A stretch of 64,000 nt of DNA from Bacteroides mediterraneensis (lineage in GTDB: Bacteria; Bacteroidota; Bacteroidia; Bacteroidales; Bacteroidaceae), in the NCBI RefSeq assembly GCF_025993685.1, contig NZ_DAJPEN010000001.1, positions 496,001 through 560,000 on the forward strand, written 5' to 3'. Positions 18,382 to 26,020 of the stretch are shown here, one piece after another; the first letter of the stretch is position 1, and each line of letters opens with the position of its first letter. The translations under genes were made by a program, and so were the position numbers. The notes beneath the pieces were generated by a model. The model was not told where the DNA came from and ran no database searches. It was given only the letters and a program-made list of their open reading frames with translations.

Positions 18382-19767
18382 ATGATATTAGAGGAACATT
18401 TAGAGACGACTGTAAAGGCTCACGATCAGTTGCTGCATCGTAGAGTGGATTTATTGTTGCGTACGGGGAAATTATTGGTGGAGAGTCTGGCCGATACGAA
18501 CCGTATTGTAAGAAACATGAAACGTACGGCTGCTTACCTTGGCATCCCTGAAGAGAAGCTCCATATCAATGTCAGTTTTACGATGCTGATGGTGAATGTG
18601 AGTGACGGAGATTATTCTTTCACCAAGTTTCAGCGGATTGAAGGTCACGGTGTGAATATGACGGCCATTTCGGAGGTGAGTAAACTTTCTTGGCGTGCCA
18701 TTGAGCAGGATTACACGCTGGACCAGTATGAAGAAGAACTGGAGAACATCCGCAAGAAGAAACGCAATTACACTCCTTGGCAGGTGGCTGTCGGTGCTGG
18801 TTTTGCGTGTGGCGGATTCTGTATTCAGTTCGGTTGTGACTGGATGGCGTTCCTGTATGCTTCCATCGCGGCTATATTGGGTATGCGTCTCCGTCAGATA
18901 TGCAATGAATCCGGTTTGAACCATTATATGGGTATCGCCATTTCTGCTTTTGTGGCTACCATCATTGCCTGGGCTTCCACTTTGTTGCCGGCTGAATGGA
19001 CGTCTACTCCCTGGCATCCGTTGCTGGCTTGTGCGCTCTTTATCGTGCCGGGTGTTCCTTTGATTAATTTTGTGGACGATATGCTCGACAATTACATTCA
19101 GGTAGGTATTGTGCGGGCGGTGAACACCCTTTTGATGGTGGCGGCTATGGCGTTCGGCATCGCGTTTGCAGTGAAGCTCTGCCACATCGATAATTTCTTC
19201 CCTACCATCAGTATGGTTCCTCATCATAAATATTGGGAATATGCCATTGCAGCGGCTATTTCAGCCATGGGCTTCTCGATGATATTCAATATCCAGCGTC
19301 GCCTGTTGTGGGTGGTAGCCATTGGAGGTATCATTGCGGTTTGTACCCGAAATTTCGTGAATCTGGGACCGAGTACCAATAATATCGGTTTGGACATGGG
19401 ACTTGTCATCGGTTCCTTCTCCGGTTCCGTACTTGTCAGTCTGATTGCCATCAAGGCCGTACACTGGTTCCATGTGCCGAATCACGTGCTGACCATTCCA
19501 TCGGTTATTCCGATGATTCCGGGAGTACTGATGTATCGTATGCTGTTTGGATTGATTAATATGAATGTACAATCCATCGACCAGGTCACTCCGTTGATGA
19601 AGGCCATTGAGAGTGGGGTAAATTCCGGGCTGGTCATTATGTGCATTGCCTTGGGAGTTGCCATTCCTAACATTTTTGGCCGTCGTTTTATTGCGGCATC
19701 CAAGAACAAGCGTCTGGCTGCGATATTGAAAGAACGTCGCGCACGCGGTAAGTTTGTGGAATGGTAA
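18382..19767 (+). CDS. Threonine/serine exporter family protein (ThrE type)
   Basis: Inner membrane protein of 461 residues. The N-terminal cytoplasmic part (about 1-130) carries the RVDLLLRTGKLLVESLADTNRI stretch (split here) of the DUF1212 domain. The C-terminal two thirds hold about ten hydrophobic helices, including a second ThrE-like bundle, with IPSVIPMIPGVLMYRMLFG characteristic of the family. Corynebacterium ThrE exports threonine and serine by proton motive force. This protein has both halves fused, as is usual in Bacteroides. It is monocistronic with a strong terminator after it. Confidence 0.9.
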   Translation: MILEEHLETTVKAHDQLLHRRVDLLLRTGKLLVESLADTNRIVRNMKRTAAYLGIPEEKLHINVSFTMLMVNVSDGDYSFTKFQRIEGHGVNMTAISEVSKLSWRAIEQDYTLDQYEEELENIRKKKRNYTPWQVAVGAGFACGGFCIQFGCDWMAFLYASIAAILGMRLRQICNESGLNHYMGIAISAFVATIIAWASTLLPAEWTSTPWHPLLACALFIVPGVPLINFVDDMLDNYIQVGIVRAVNTLLMVAAMAFGIAFAVKLCHIDNFFPTISMVPHHKYWEYAIAAAISAMGFSMIFNIQRRLLWVVAIGGIIAVCTRNFVNLGPSTNNIGLDMGLVIGSFSGSVLVSLIAIKAVHWFHVPNHVLTIPSVIPMIPGVLMYRMLFGLINMNVQSIDQVTPLMKAIESGVNSGLVIMCIALGVAIPNIFGRRFIAASKNKRLAAILKERRARGKFVEW

Positions 19768-19809
19768 TCTGAAAAGTTCGTTCATCTTATTCTATAAAAA
19801 GCCGGAAGG

Positions 19810-19871
19810 CTTCATACAACAAAAATCCCACCTGATTCTTTTCGAATGGGGTGGGATTTTTTTGTATGAAG
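19810..19871. terminator. Long bidirectional terminator hairpin
   Basis: CTTCATACAA and AAAAATCCCACC pair with GGTGGGATTTTT and TTGTATGAAG around an inner ATTC/GAAT stem. T runs occur in both directions. It separates the converging exporter and monooxygenase genes. Confidence 0.85.
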
Positions 19872-19887
19872 TTCTGTAGAACAGTGC

Positions 19888-20163
19888 TTAGAACTCAAAC
19901 TTTTCCAGTTTCATGGCAGCCAGTCCTTGGATTTTAGGAACCAGAGTGGTGAAGTGAGCACTCTGTTCGTGGGCAGTCAGTGAGGCTGCATCCTTCCATG
20001 TCTCGCAAATCATCAGGACATCCTTGCGGGTGCTGCTCTGAAACAAATCGTATGCTACACAGCCGTTGTCTTTCAGGGAGGCGGCTACCAGTTCTTTTGC
20101 TGCAGTGACTACTTGGTCGTAGTTCTTTTCTTCTGCTTGGATAAATACGTTTAGTCTGATCAT
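19888..20163 (-). CDS. Antibiotic biosynthesis monooxygenase-fold (ABM) protein, YgiN-like
   Basis: Protein of 91 residues with the dimeric alpha+beta ABM fold: strand MIRLNVFIQAEEKN, helix ending KDNGCVAYDLFQS, then MICETWKDAASLTAHEQSAHF. The NGC-x-YDLFQS and ETW-(K)-(D)-x2-L-x2-H-x2-S-x-H-F pattern places it with YgiN-like quinol monooxygenases. The substrate is unknown, and many members act only as heme or quinone-related stress proteins. It is apparently monocistronic. Confidence 0.85.
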   Translation of the reverse strand: MIRLNVFIQAEEKNYDQVVTAAKELVAASLKDNGCVAYDLFQSSTRKDVLMICETWKDAASLTAHEQSAHFTTLVPKIQGLAAMKLEKFEF

Positions 20164-20208
20164 TGTCTCTTGTTTTTAAGTTTAAAAATTACGGCGTAAA
20201 GATACCAT

Positions 20209-20244
20209 AAAAAAAGGGATTACACATACGTGCAATCCCTTTTT
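20209..20244 (-). terminator. Intrinsic terminator of rpsA
   Basis: On the minus strand AAAAAGGGATT pairs with AATCCCTTTTT around a short GCAC/GTGT stem, followed by T. It lies 18 bases past the rpsA stop. Confidence 0.85.
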
Positions 20245-20262
20245 GATATTTATTCAGAAAGA

Positions 20263-22047
20263 TTATTTCTTACCTTCCAGCTGTTCCTTCAATGCAGCCA
20301 GTGCATCGATGTCACCCAAAGTGGTAGAAGCAGCCTGGTTCTGAATCATCGGAGTTTCTTCTTTCTTAGAAGACTTCTTAGAAGCTTTCTTTTCTGCCTT
20401 TTCTTCTGCCTTTGCAGCATCTTCGAAGATACGGCTGTGAGAAACGATGATACGTTTTGCATCTTTGTTGAATTCGATTACCTTGAACGGCAGTTTTTCA
20501 TCCAGCTGAGCCTGAGAACCGTCTTCTTTTACCAGGTGTTTCGGAGTAGCGAAACCTTCTACACCGTAAGGCAATGCAACGACAGCACCCTTATCCAGCA
20601 TTTCGATGATAGTACCTTCGTGGATAGAACCTACAGTGAATACTGTCTCGAATACATCCCAAGGATTGTCTTCCAGCTGCTTGTGGCCCAAGCTCAGACG
20701 ACGGTTTTCCTTGTCGATTTCCAGTACTACTACGTCGATGTCTGCACCGATCTGAGTGAATTCAGAAGGATGTTTGATTTTCTTTGTCCAAGACAGGTCA
20801 GAGATGTGGATCAATCCGTCTACACCTTCTTCGATTTCTACGAATACACCGAAGTTAGTGAAGTTGCGAACCTTAGCCACGTGCTTAGAACCTACAGGAT
20901 ATTTTTCTTCGATAGTTTCCCATGGATCCGGTTTCAGCTGTTTGATACCCAAAGACATCTTGCGTTCTTCACGGTCCAGAGTCAGGATGACAGCTTCTAC
21001 TTCGTCGCCCACTTTCATGAAGTCCTGAGCAGAACGCAGGTGCTGTGACCAAGACATTTCTGATACGTGAATCAAACCTTCAACGCCCGGAGCGATTTCG
21101 ATGAATGCACCGTAGTCAGCCATAACGACTACTTTACCTTTCACGTGGTCGCCTACCTTCAAGTTAGGATCCAGTGCATCCCATGGGTGCGGAGTCAGCT
21201 GCTTCAAGCCAAGAGCGATACGTTTCTTTTCGTCGTCGAAGTCCAAGATAACTACGTTCAGTTTCTGATCCAGCTGAACCACTTCGCGAGGATCGCTTAC
21301 ACGGCCCCAAGACAAGTCGGTGATGTGAATCAAACCGTCTACGCCGCCCAAGTCGATGAATACACCGTAAGATGTGATATTCTTGACAGTACCTTCCAGT
21401 ACCTGACCTTTTTCCAGTTTGCTGATGATTTCTTTCTTCTGCTGTTCCAGTTCGGCTTCGATAAGAGCCTTGTGAGAAACAACCACATTCTTGAATTCCT
21501 GGTTGATTTTAACCACCTTGAATTCCATAGTCTTGCCTACGAATACATCGTAGTCACGGATAGGTTTCACATCAATCTGAGAACCCGGCAAGAATGCTTC
21601 AATGCCGAATACGTCTACAATCATACCACCCTTCGTGCGGCACTTGATGTAACCCTTGATAATTTCTTCGTTTTCAAGCGCAGCGTTTACGCGGTCCCAA
21701 GAACGAGTAGCGCGAGCTTTCTTGTGAGACAAGATCAACTGACCTTTTTTGTCTTCCTGGTTTTCGATGTACACTTCTACAGTGTCACCTACTTTCAAAT
21801 CCGGATTGTAACGGAATTCGCTCAACGGAATGATACCGTCTGATTTGTAACCGATGTTTACAACCACTTCGCGTTTGTTCATTGCGATGACAGTACCGTC
21901 TACAACCTCACGGTCGTTTACTTTGTTCAGGGTGCTGTCGTAAGCTTTTTCAAGTTCTTCCTTGCTTACGTTGGTTGTTGCATCACCGTTTTCATACGCA
22001 TCCCAGTTGAAATCTTCAATAGGAGCAATGTTCTTTAAGTTTTCCAT
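20263..22047 (-). CDS. rpsA: 30S ribosomal protein S1
   Basis: Ribosomal protein S1 of 594 residues, which binds mRNA and helps load it on the 30S subunit. Six S1 OB-fold repeats are visible through their GVFIDLGGVDGLIH / GAFIEIAPGVEGLIHVSEMSW / GVFVEIEEGVDGLIHISDLSW cores, with degenerate first, second and sixth copies. A Lys/Glu-rich tail near 550-570 (KAEEKAEKKASKKSSKK) follows. The start MENLKN fits Bacteroidetes S1. S1 matters in this phylum because mRNAs mostly lack Shine-Dalgarno sequences. Confidence 0.97.
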   Translation of the reverse strand: MENLKNIAPIEDFNWDAYENGDATTNVSKEELEKAYDSTLNKVNDREVVDGTVIAMNKREVVVNIGYKSDGIIPLSEFRYNPDLKVGDTVEVYIENQEDKKGQLILSHKKARATRSWDRVNAALENEEIIKGYIKCRTKGGMIVDVFGIEAFLPGSQIDVKPIRDYDVFVGKTMEFKVVKINQEFKNVVVSHKALIEAELEQQKKEIISKLEKGQVLEGTVKNITSYGVFIDLGGVDGLIHITDLSWGRVSDPREVVQLDQKLNVVILDFDDEKKRIALGLKQLTPHPWDALDPNLKVGDHVKGKVVVMADYGAFIEIAPGVEGLIHVSEMSWSQHLRSAQDFMKVGDEVEAVILTLDREERKMSLGIKQLKPDPWETIEEKYPVGSKHVAKVRNFTNFGVFVEIEEGVDGLIHISDLSWTKKIKHPSEFTQIGADIDVVVLEIDKENRRLSLGHKQLEDNPWDVFETVFTVGSIHEGTIIEMLDKGAVVALPYGVEGFATPKHLVKEDGSQAQLDEKLPFKVIEFNKDAKRIIVSHSRIFEDAAKAEEKAEKKASKKSSKKEETPMIQNQAASTTLGDIDALAALKEQLEGKK

Positions 22048-22114
22048 TAAATAAAAAAATTGTTTTTAAATAACTAATTGTGTTAGACTTTATATTGTTT
22101 ATATAAATCGGCTG

Positions 22115-22122
22115 CAAAGGTA
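22115..22122 (-). promoter_or_regulatory. Promoter -7 element for rpsA
   Basis: Minus strand reads TACCTTTG, an exact match, leaving an AU-rich leader of about 60 bases before the start codon. Confidence 0.7.
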
Positions 22123-22181
22123 TAATAAAATACTGAATATTAAAATACTTCGTTCTTTTTTTTCGGGAGAAAGGAAAACAG

Positions 22182-22226
22182 AAAATCCGGAGAACGGCTC
22201 TGTGGAGGCTTCGTTCTCCGGATTTT
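22182..22226 (-). terminator. Intrinsic terminator of SIMPL gene
   Basis: A perfect 15-bp stem (AAAATCCGGAGAACG / CGTTCTCCGGATTTT) with a 15-base loop lies 9 bases past the stop of the SIMPL gene. Confidence 0.85.
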
Positions 22227-22234
22227 GGATTTTT

Positions 22235-22939
22235 TTAGTTTTCAAGAGAGTAGTCGATGGTTGTGACTACACGTATTTTCTTGATGTACGGTGTATTAGG
22301 GTCGCGGTCGGTGATGCTGAACTGTCCCTGGTTGGCCTGCCGGATTTTTCCAAGACTGCTGCCGGAGTCTTTGGCAAATTTTTCAGCAGCCTCACGGGCG
22401 TTTTTGGTAGCTTCTTCAATCATCTGCGGCTTTACTTTGTTCAGGTCGGTGTATTCATACTGCACCCTGTACTGGTATTCGCCGGAAGTGATGGCGATAC
22501 CCCGTTTCAGCAATTCTCCTTGTTCGCTGATGAGTCCACGGATGAGGTCGACCTTGTCGGAAGTGACCGTGATGACGGTTGTCACATTGTAGCGGTTGGC
22601 CGGGTTCTGGTTGTTGCCGTAGCGTTCGGCAGCCAGGTCGATGATTTCGGGAGCATTCACGCTGATTTCCTTTTCTGTCAGTCCTTTCTCTTTCAGAAAG
22701 CTGATAATGGTCTGGTTGGAACGCTTGATATCGTCGTATAGCTGCCCCAGGTTATTTCCGAGGCTTTTGTAAACCAGCGGCCAGGTGACTTTATTGGCCG
22801 GAACTTCGATTTCCGCCAGCCCTTTTACGGTGACGCAACGGTCTTTCTCTGCAAATTTGTTGAATCCCTTTTCAATAAAGACTCCTAACAACAAGAGTCC
22901 GACAGCCAGGATAAGGGCCTCGATTCTGAAATTTTTCAT
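22235..22939 (-). CDS. SIMPL (DUF541) domain protein
   Basis: Protein of 234 residues with an N-terminal membrane or signal segment (residues 7-25) and one SIMPL domain facing the periplasm. Family signs are VTVKGLAEIEVPANKVTW, the TTVITVTSDKVD strand and the C-terminal IRVVTTIDYSLEN strand. Such proteins (E. coli YggE is one) are tied to oxidative stress tolerance but have no known enzyme activity. The five-unit 22-bp repeat array lies just upstream of its start, between it and the sugar kinase gene. Confidence 0.88.
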   Translation of the reverse strand: MKNFRIEALILAVGLLLLGVFIEKGFNKFAEKDRCVTVKGLAEIEVPANKVTWPLVYKSLGNNLGQLYDDIKRSNQTIISFLKEKGLTEKEISVNAPEIIDLAAERYGNNQNPANRYNVTTVITVTSDKVDLIRGLISEQGELLKRGIAITSGEYQYRVQYEYTDLNKVKPQMIEEATKNAREAAEKFAKDSGSSLGKIRQANQGQFSITDRDPNTPYIKKIRVVTTIDYSLEN

Positions 22940-23014
22940 GATGATTTAATTATAGTTAGATGTTAGGAATAATAACGCAAGGTATTGAAAATTATTGAAT
23001 TTCCCAAGGGTTTT

Positions 23015-23124
23015 AAAACGTCTTTACGTTTGCTTGAAAATGTACTTGTGTTTTGATCAAAACGTCCTTGCGTTTGAAGTAAAACGCAAGTGCGTTTAAG
23101 GGAAAACGTCAAAGCGTTTTTTCA
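23015..23124. repeat. Five-unit 22-bp palindromic tandem array (copy A)
   Basis: Units begin at 23015, 23037, 23059, 23081 and 23103, exactly 22 bases apart. Each is a near-palindrome AAAACG-N6-CGTTT plus a variable 5-base linker; unit two has AAAATG/TGTTT, which keeps the pairing. The central hexamers are TCTTTA, TACTTG, TCCTTG, CAAGTG and TCAAAG, so units occur in both orientations. The array ends in CGTTTTTTCAGG, exactly as copy B at 45875. It fills the gap before the SIMPL gene and overlaps the last codons of the sugar kinase. Confidence 0.9.
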
Positions 23125-23963
23125 GGCAGGTGAAAATGCCTCAGTTCCAGTATGGGAGACTGTATGAAAACGCCTGTGTGGAGGTGGAGCTGCTGTGCGG
23201 CTTCTTCTATTTCCTGACGGAAAAACCAGGCTACGGAGCCGGTAAAAGAAATGGGCAGTTGCCGGTATCCTTCGTAGGAAACCACGTTGCGTTGGAAGAA
23301 GTCGGTGAAACAGGTCGTCAGAAAATGATGTACTTCCGGTTGTGGTTTGTGCTTATATATATAAGGTGTAAGACTGGCCAGGAAACGGTTGGCCAGAGGT
23401 TGTCTGTAGACCCTTTCCAGAATGTCCGGCAGGGTCAGCTGGTATTCTTTCAGCAGCCCCTCCAGCAGTCCGGCCGGAAGCTGCTGCTTGATGCAGTCGC
23501 CCAGAAAACGTTTACCCAAATAGGCGCCACTTCCTTCATCTCCCAGAATGTATCCCAACGGAGGAGTGTTTTGTATGATTTTCTCTCCGTCGTACAGGCA
23601 GGAGTTGGCTCCGGTGCCCAGAATACAGGCTATTCCCGGCTTGTGCTGGCATAAAGCACGTGCGGCTCCCACCAAATCGCTGTGTACTTCGATGGTGGCG
23701 TGGGGAAATGTCTGCCCCAAGAGGAAAGCCAGCTTTTCTATTTTGTCGGGGGTGCATCCGGCACCATAGAAGAATACGTCCTGTATGTCGGAAGAAGGAC
23801 AAGGAAGTTGGGGTAATAGTCCGTTGCGGAGTATCTCATTTATTTTGTCCGCCGTCTGATGAAAAGGGTTGATGCCTTCTGTCTGGACAATCTGGCTGTG
23901 GTGAAGGGTGGTTCCGAAACACCAGTCGGTTTTGGTGGCTCCACTGTCGGCAATAAGAATCAT
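23109..23963 (-). CDS. BadF/BadG-type ATPase, N-acetylglucosamine kinase-like
   Basis: Sugar kinase of the ASKHA fold, 284 residues. The phosphate-1 motif is ADSGATKTDWCF at the N-terminus, the second glycine-rich motif is CILGTGANSCLYDG, and GDEGSGAYLGKRFLGDCI follows, the usual signature of the BadF/BadG/BcrA/BcrD family members annotated as N-acetylglucosamine kinase. Expected reaction is ATP-dependent phosphorylation of an amino sugar from cell wall or host glycans. The final residues (PEKTL plus stop) are encoded by the last unit of the 22-bp repeat array, so the C-terminus appears to have been reshaped by the repeat. Confidence 0.85.
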   Translation of the reverse strand: MILIADSGATKTDWCFGTTLHHSQIVQTEGINPFHQTADKINEILRNGLLPQLPCPSSDIQDVFFYGAGCTPDKIEKLAFLLGQTFPHATIEVHSDLVGAARALCQHKPGIACILGTGANSCLYDGEKIIQNTPPLGYILGDEGSGAYLGKRFLGDCIKQQLPAGLLEGLLKEYQLTLPDILERVYRQPLANRFLASLTPYIYKHKPQPEVHHFLTTCFTDFFQRNVVSYEGYRQLPISFTGSVAWFFRQEIEEAAQQLHLHTGVFIQSPILELRHFHLPEKTL

Positions 23964-23996
23964 AGGGAAATAAGATTAAAACGGGTGGAAAATAAA

Positions 23997-24022
23997 AAGA
24001 AGACGGCGTGTCCCGTCTTCTT
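23997..24022 (-). terminator. Intrinsic terminator of slyD
   Basis: On the minus strand AAGAAGACGG pairs with CCGTCTTCTT around a short loop, followed by TTTTTATTTT. It lies between slyD and the sugar kinase, so these are probably separate transcripts or read-through is partial. Confidence 0.8.
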
Positions 24023-24049
24023 CGTATGGTAGTTATGGATTTCTCAGAA

Positions 24050-24640
24050 TTAGTGGCAATGTCCGCAACCTCCGCCGCAGCATCCGTCGTCTTCATGCTC
24101 GTGGTCGCCGCATCCGCCTCCGCAACCTTCGCATCCGCCTCCACAGCCTTCACCGCTCATCAGTTTGATGATGCTTTCCATTTCTTTGTTGGTGGCGTCG
24201 CGCATTTCCATGACGGTTCCTTCAAAATAAAGGTCTTTTCCAGCGTGAGGATGATTCAGGTCGAGCACCACTTTGTCGTCTGTAATTTCACCCACGTTGG
24301 CATAGAACTGGTGTCCTTCGGAGTCGTTCAGCATGATGATGTTTCCTTCGAAAATATTGTCGCTGTCGAATTTTCCGTCCGGTCCGCAGAACATTGATTT
24401 AGGTACCTGGCGTACGTTGTCTTCGTTTCTTTCTCCGTATGCTTCTGCACAAGGAATGGTGAAACTGAAGTTGTCTCCTTTTTGAAGGGCCAGAATTTCT
24501 TTTTCAAAGCGGTCCAGTGTATATCCTATTCCGGAAATGAACTGAAACGGGTGGGCGGCCGGAGCTTCTTCACGCAATTCTTTTTTTCCGTCTTCCACTG
24601 CATACAGTTTATATGCTACCGTAATGTATTTATTTTCCAT
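24050..24640 (-). CDS. slyD: FKBP-type peptidyl-prolyl isomerase, SlyD family
   Basis: Cytoplasmic prolyl isomerase and chaperone of 196 residues. The FKBP core is split by an IF chaperone insert, as in SlyD: N-terminal ITVAYKLYAVEDGKKE, then LDRFEKEILALQKGD, and the insert with MLNDSEGHQFYANVGEI and LDLNHPHAGKDLYFEG. The last 35 residues are a Gly-rich tail with about ten Cys and several His and acidic residues (CGGGCEGCGGGCGDHEHED). In E. coli SlyD such a tail binds nickel and supports hydrogenase maturation. No nickel enzyme lies nearby. Confidence 0.93.
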   Translation of the reverse strand: MENKYITVAYKLYAVEDGKKELREEAPAAHPFQFISGIGYTLDRFEKEILALQKGDNFSFTIPCAEAYGERNEDNVRQVPKSMFCGPDGKFDSDNIFEGNIIMLNDSEGHQFYANVGEITDDKVVLDLNHPHAGKDLYFEGTVMEMRDATNKEMESIIKLMSGEGCGGGCEGCGGGCGDHEHEDDGCCGGGCGHCH

Positions 24641-24674
24641 GTTTAAAAATTAAATTTGCATTAATAATCGGTGG

Positions 24675-24682
24675 CAAAGATA
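24675..24682 (-). promoter_or_regulatory. Promoter -7 element for slyD
   Basis: Minus strand reads TATCTTTG, an exact TAnnTTTG match, 34 bases upstream of the slyD start. Confidence 0.7.
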
Positions 24683-24756
24683 GGAAATATCGCGAGAATA
24701 AGCGAATAAAAAAGAAAGAATGAAGCGGAAGACCGTTTTTTGTCGGAATGCTTTCC

Positions 24757-24764
24757 TATCTTTG
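24757..24764 (+). promoter_or_regulatory. Promoter -7 element for DUF2007/SDR operon
   Basis: TATCTTTG matches the consensus 28 bases upstream of the start at 24793 and sits inside the longer ORF that begins at 24748, which argues against that start. Confidence 0.7.
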
Positions 24765-24792
24765 CAAGGAGTTAGGACCTGAAAATTGTGTG

Positions 24793-25020
24793 ATGAAACA
24801 GGATAAAATCATTGAATTGTATCGTGGAGAGTTGTGGGAATGTCAGTTGCTGGAAACGGTATTGAAAGATGAAGGCATCGACTGTTTTCTGACAAATAGT
24901 GTCCGTAGTGGTTATGGCCCCATCATTGCATTTGCCCAACAGATACAGGTGATGATAAAGGAAAGTGATGCGGAAAAGGGACTGGCTGTGCTCGATGCAT
25001 TTAAGAAGGGAAAGCAGTAA
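24793..25020 (+). CDS. DUF2007 family small protein
   Basis: Cytoplasmic protein of 75 residues with the DUF2007 pattern: KIIELYRGELWECQLLETVL (20 residues), then DEGIDCFLTNS and QIQVMIKESDAEKGLAVLDAF. The fold is ferredoxin-like, related to ACT-like modules, and is described as putative signal transducing; no function is established. The start at 24793 is chosen because the longer ORF overlaps the promoter. An SDR gene follows 29 bases later and is probably cotranscribed. Confidence 0.85.
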   Translation: MKQDKIIELYRGELWECQLLETVLKDEGIDCFLTNSVRSGYGPIIAFAQQIQVMIKESDAEKGLAVLDAFKKGKQ

Positions 25021-25049
25021 TATCATAATAAAAAATAGACAAGGAATAT

Positions 25050-25811
25050 ATGAAAGGGAAATTGGTTTTTATTACAGGTGCCACAAGTGGTATCGGTGAG
25101 GGTTGCGCACGGAAATTTGCAGCCATGGGAAGCAACCTGATATTGAACGGAAGAAACGTGGAAAAACTGGAAAGCCTGAAAAAAGAACTTACGGCACAGA
25201 GCGTGGAAGTGCTGACGCTGCCGTTTGATGTGCGCGACCGGCAGGCCATGCGTCAGGCGGTAGATTCCTTACAGGATAAATGGCGGCACATTGACGTGCT
25301 GATTAACAATGCCGGACTGGTAATCGGAATGGATAAAGAATATGAAGGTTCGCTGGAAGAATGGGATGTGGTGATTGATACCAATATCAAGGCATTGTTG
25401 GCCATGACGCGGATGATTGTGCCGGGGATGGTGGAACGTGGATGCGGGCATATCATCAATATCGGTTCTGTGGCCGGAGATGCGGCTTATGCGGGCGGCA
25501 GTGTGTATTGTGCGACGAAGGCAGCCGTGAAAGCATTGTCCGACGGATTGCGTATCGACCTGGTGGATACTCCGCTGCGGGTGACGAACATCAAGCCAGG
25601 GCTGGTAGAGACAAACTTCTCTGTCGTCCGTTTCCGGGGCGACAAGGGAAAAGCCGATGCCGTGTACGAAGGCATCCGTCCGCTGACGGGGGATGACATT
25701 GCCGAGGTGGTGTATTATGCTGCTTCCGCTCCTGCACACATTCAGATAGCAGAGGTATTGGTAATGCCGACTTTCCAGGCAACAGGGACGGTTTGTTATC
25801 GGAAAAAATAG
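25050..25811 (+). CDS. Short-chain dehydrogenase/reductase (YdfG-like)
   Basis: NAD(P)-dependent oxidoreductase of 253 residues with all classical SDR elements: the TGATSGIGEGCA cofactor loop near residue 9, NNAG near 88, catalytic Ser near 138 and YCATK (Tyr and Lys near 151-155). The sequence around PGLVETNFSVVRFRGD resembles the YdfG group that oxidises 3-hydroxy acids such as serine or reduces malonic semialdehyde. The substrate is not proven. It is second in an operon with the DUF2007 gene. Confidence 0.9.
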   Translation: MKGKLVFITGATSGIGEGCARKFAAMGSNLILNGRNVEKLESLKKELTAQSVEVLTLPFDVRDRQAMRQAVDSLQDKWRHIDVLINNAGLVIGMDKEYEGSLEEWDVVIDTNIKALLAMTRMIVPGMVERGCGHIINIGSVAGDAAYAGGSVYCATKAAVKALSDGLRIDLVDTPLRVTNIKPGLVETNFSVVRFRGDKGKADAVYEGIRPLTGDDIAEVVYYAASAPAHIQIAEVLVMPTFQATGTVCYRKK

Positions 25812-26020
25812 TGCTTTCAGTTTAAGGTGTCATGGTCCGGAAATTCTGATGGGAGAAGGAAAGGGCCGGGCACCGGTAGCATGGTGAAAAGGTCCGGAAG
25901 GAATTTATTCTTTTTGTGTTTTGTGAAAAAAACAGAAAAAAGCCGTGTTTCTGTATGAGATTCTGAACAAAACTCTTGTTTGATTGTAAATGTTGATGAC
26001 ACAGAAACGAACCTGTATTG

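Noticed and set aside
19810..19871. Small structured RNA
   Set aside because: The long stem with T runs between converging genes is explained by a bidirectional terminator; no promoter precedes it.
23015..23124. CRISPR array
   Set aside because: Units are 22-bp palindromes with 5-base linkers, without unique 30-40 base spacers, and no cas gene is in the window.
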